Positions 31,815 to 33,444 of a stretch of 33,444 nt of DNA are shown here, in pieces. The translations under genes and the position numbers were made by a program. Numbering within the stretch: the stretch's first letter is position 1; each line of letters opens with the position of its first letter. A model generated the notes under the pieces. The model ran no database searches, was not told the DNA's origin, and saw only the letters and a program-made list of their open reading frames with translations. Source of the DNA: Pelagophyceae sp. CCMP2097 (taxonomy: Eukaryota; Sar; Pelagophyceae); NCBI GenBank assembly GCA_026770575.1, contig MU657179.1, forward strand, positions 662,882 to 696,325, in the 5' to 3' direction.

Positions 31815-33039
31815 CTAGACGAGGTCGTCGAGGACGGTCTTCGGGAGCGGATTCGAAGAGCAACGGCGGTGCGCGCGGCCGTCGTGGACGCTGATATTGC
31901 CGATGAGATCATACCGCACATCGTCTCGCCGATCCGAAAACGCCGCCGGCAGAGAGACCAGCAGCGCCAGCAGCGCGGCGCACCAGCTCTGCAGCCCAAA
32001 AACGGTGGCGGCCAGCGCGGCCGACAGCGCCGACGGGCACCGTCGCAGGCGCGCGCACGTGGGCTTGCCGTCGCATGCCTTGCCGGCGTCGGGCGCGGCG
32101 GCGGCGTCGCCGGCGCGCGTCGCGTGCTGCGACGGCGCGCGCCGGCGGCGCGTGGGCACGGACGCCGGCGACGGCTTGGACGCGAGACCGTTCTTCTGCG
32201 CGGCGCGCGGTGCGCGTAAAAGCGTCTTGGGCGCGCCGCGCGCGAAGATGAGCGTCAGCGGCCGCGGCGTCTCGCGCAGCTTGCGCAGCAAATCGCCGTA
32301 GCCGCCGACGTCGAGGTCCACCAGGAGCTCGACGCCGTCGCCGAGCGATGCCGTCGGCGACGCGCCTGCGGCGTCGGCCGCGCCGCCGGCGTCGGCCGCG
32401 TCCGCGCCGCCGCCGGGCGCCGCGACGATGGCGACGAGTTCGTCCATGGGCCGCAGCAACAGACGCGCCACGCCGCCGCCCTTTTCAGGAAACGTGTCCT
32501 CGACCAACACGAGCGACCGGCCCGGGCGCGCGCCGTCGTTGTCGTCCGAGACCGCGACGCGCTGCGCCTCGGCCGCCGCGCACGAGCCGAGGCCGCCGAC
32601 GGACTGCGACCGCCGCGGCGCCGGCGCCGCGAGCGAGCCCCCCGGGGTGTGCGGCGCCGCCGCGAAGCGCGAGAGGACGAGGCTGAGGCCGAGCTCACGC
32701 GTCGCAAACGTGGCCACGATGAGGCGGTCCTCGAGGCGCATCGCGTCAAAGGCGTCGCGCGCGTGAGATCGGACGTCGCCGCCGTCGTTGCCGATAGATG
32801 TGTCCCGGCGCCGCGACGCCGCGATGGCGCGCGTCAGCCGCACCTGCGGGAATGCAAAGGTCCGATCAAAGCCCGGCGCCGGAAATCGTCGCTCAAAGGG
32901 CGGCGGGACGCACGTTGGAGTCGCTCGCAAAGTGCAAGTGGCCGTCGCTGAGTTCCGGGCACGACGCAGACGCGCCGTCCGCCTTCGCGGGCACGTCCGC
33001 AACGGTCGATTCCATGGAGAGGTGCGCCGGCCCGCACAT
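31815..33039 (-). CDS. PDZ-like protein with C-terminal membrane segment
   Basis: Exons 33039-32914 and 32843-31815 (donor gtgcgt, acceptor cccgcag, phase 0) give 384 residues; a second in-frame ATG at 33015 is also possible. Exon 1 is polar (ELSDGHLHFASDSN). Exon 2 opens with VRLTRAIAASRRRDTS, then FATRELGLSLVLSRF, a divergent PDZ-type opening, and GRSLVLVEDTFPEKGG, LRPMDELVAIV, DLLRKLRETPRPLTLIFARG. The last phrase is typical of the end of a PDZ domain, although the domain is stretched by an Ala/Gly-rich insert. A basic Ala/Pro linker precedes a hydrophobic helix (about 312-344, SALSAALAATVFGLQ...) and a 40-residue tail ending VLDDLV. A membrane-anchored scaffold is a reasonable guess; no enzyme motif is visible. 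Confidence 0.65.
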
Positions 33040-33444
33040 TGGCCCGCTTCGACCGCTCGACTCAAAATTGCTCTTCCGCGAACTATGATTTTCCAAGGTT
33101 GGACACAAAATATTTTGCGAGCAACCCATTTTTGGAATTTGAAATTTTTGGCTACTTCGTTTCAAAACCCGAGTTGAAATTTGTCTACATGTAGTTCACG
33201 GCTGTTTCGAGCTAGGCTGGCAATTACTTGGTTTATGATTACTCCGAGGTAAAGAAATCCGAGGTAATTGCGTTACTCCGCAAGCCAAAAATCCAGCGCG
33301 CGGCGCGCTGCGGTCCGTATTACTCGGCAAGTGCGAAAACGACTTTGCTTCTCCCCAACTTTTGAACGACTGGCTGTGAATTCCACTCGACTTTGGCGAA
33401 AACGAGGGCCTGCACGACATGATCGCCGACATTCGCGCCGACCA
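33040..33444. other. Window end, no supported gene
   Basis: The stretch is less GC-rich than its surroundings. It contains a repeated TCCGAGGTAA (near 33242 and 33260). The last bases read in one plus-strand frame as LDFGENEGLHDMIADIRAD after a stop codon, which could be the edge of an exon of the next gene. Without the following sequence this cannot be decided. Confidence 0.4.

Noticed and set aside
31680..32219. Plus-strand frame of 179 codons
   Set aside because: It overlaps the end of the PDZ-like gene in antisense, is Arg/Ala-rich and shows no recognisable motif.
33196..33432. Minus-strand frame of 78 codons at the window end
   Set aside because: No domain, no splice support and composition unlike the neighbouring genes.

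Overview
The window looks like nuclear DNA of a GC-rich stramenopile (heterokont) alga, most likely a pelagophyte of the Aureococcus/Pelagomonas type. That is an inference from several signs: short spliceosomal introns (about 50-214 bp) with mostly GTG(C/A)G donors; two proteins with a signal peptide followed by a plastid-type or twin-arginine presequence; a mitochondrial carrier, a PIAS/SIZ SUMO ligase, an NVL-type ribosome-biogenesis AAA ATPase and a flagellar CFAP47-like protein; and no bacterial operon features.

Layout. 1-1708: lower-GC DNA without a recognisable gene, with dispersed GTCGCTCGCTCGC motifs. 1709-4730 (+): tandem nucleoside-hydrolase-like protein. 4967-6079 (+): SLC25A44-like mitochondrial carrier. 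6352-7873 (-): coiled-coil/poly-Q protein with DPF-like motifs. 8222-10459 (-): NVL/Rix7-type AAA ATPase whose N-terminal domain lies on a separate first exon. 10399-15540: a 2.5-2.7 kb tandem duplication with two plus-strand genes that share a zinc-ribbon plus IQ-repeat N-terminal part but have unrelated C-termini. 15666-15845 (-): a 59-residue membrane-anchored coiled-coil protein. 16051-17085 (-): a thylakoid-lumen-type aldo/keto-reductase-fold protein that has lost all four catalytic residues. 17310-19392 (+): SUMO E3 ligase, divergent from the previous gene across a 224 bp promoter with three TTGACCAAT elements. 19856-29284 (+): a single-exon 3142-residue CFAP47-like protein. 29335-31472 (-): a plastid-type ABC half-transporter. 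31815-33039 (-): a PDZ-like protein with a C-terminal membrane segment. 33040-33444: no gene I can support.

The genes are housekeeping functions for different compartments (mitochondrion, plastid, nucleolus, nucleus, flagellum) and do not form a pathway. The most unusual region is 10399-15540: a constant N-terminal module is joined to alternative C-terminal modules, with shared 5' and 3' flanks, and the second copy carries a broken piece of the neighbouring NVL exon 1. Other oddities are two degenerate enzyme folds (the aldo/keto reductase and the first nucleoside-hydrolase domain).

Gene models were built by eye from splice sites and phase. Exon ends are predictions, and no homology search was run.
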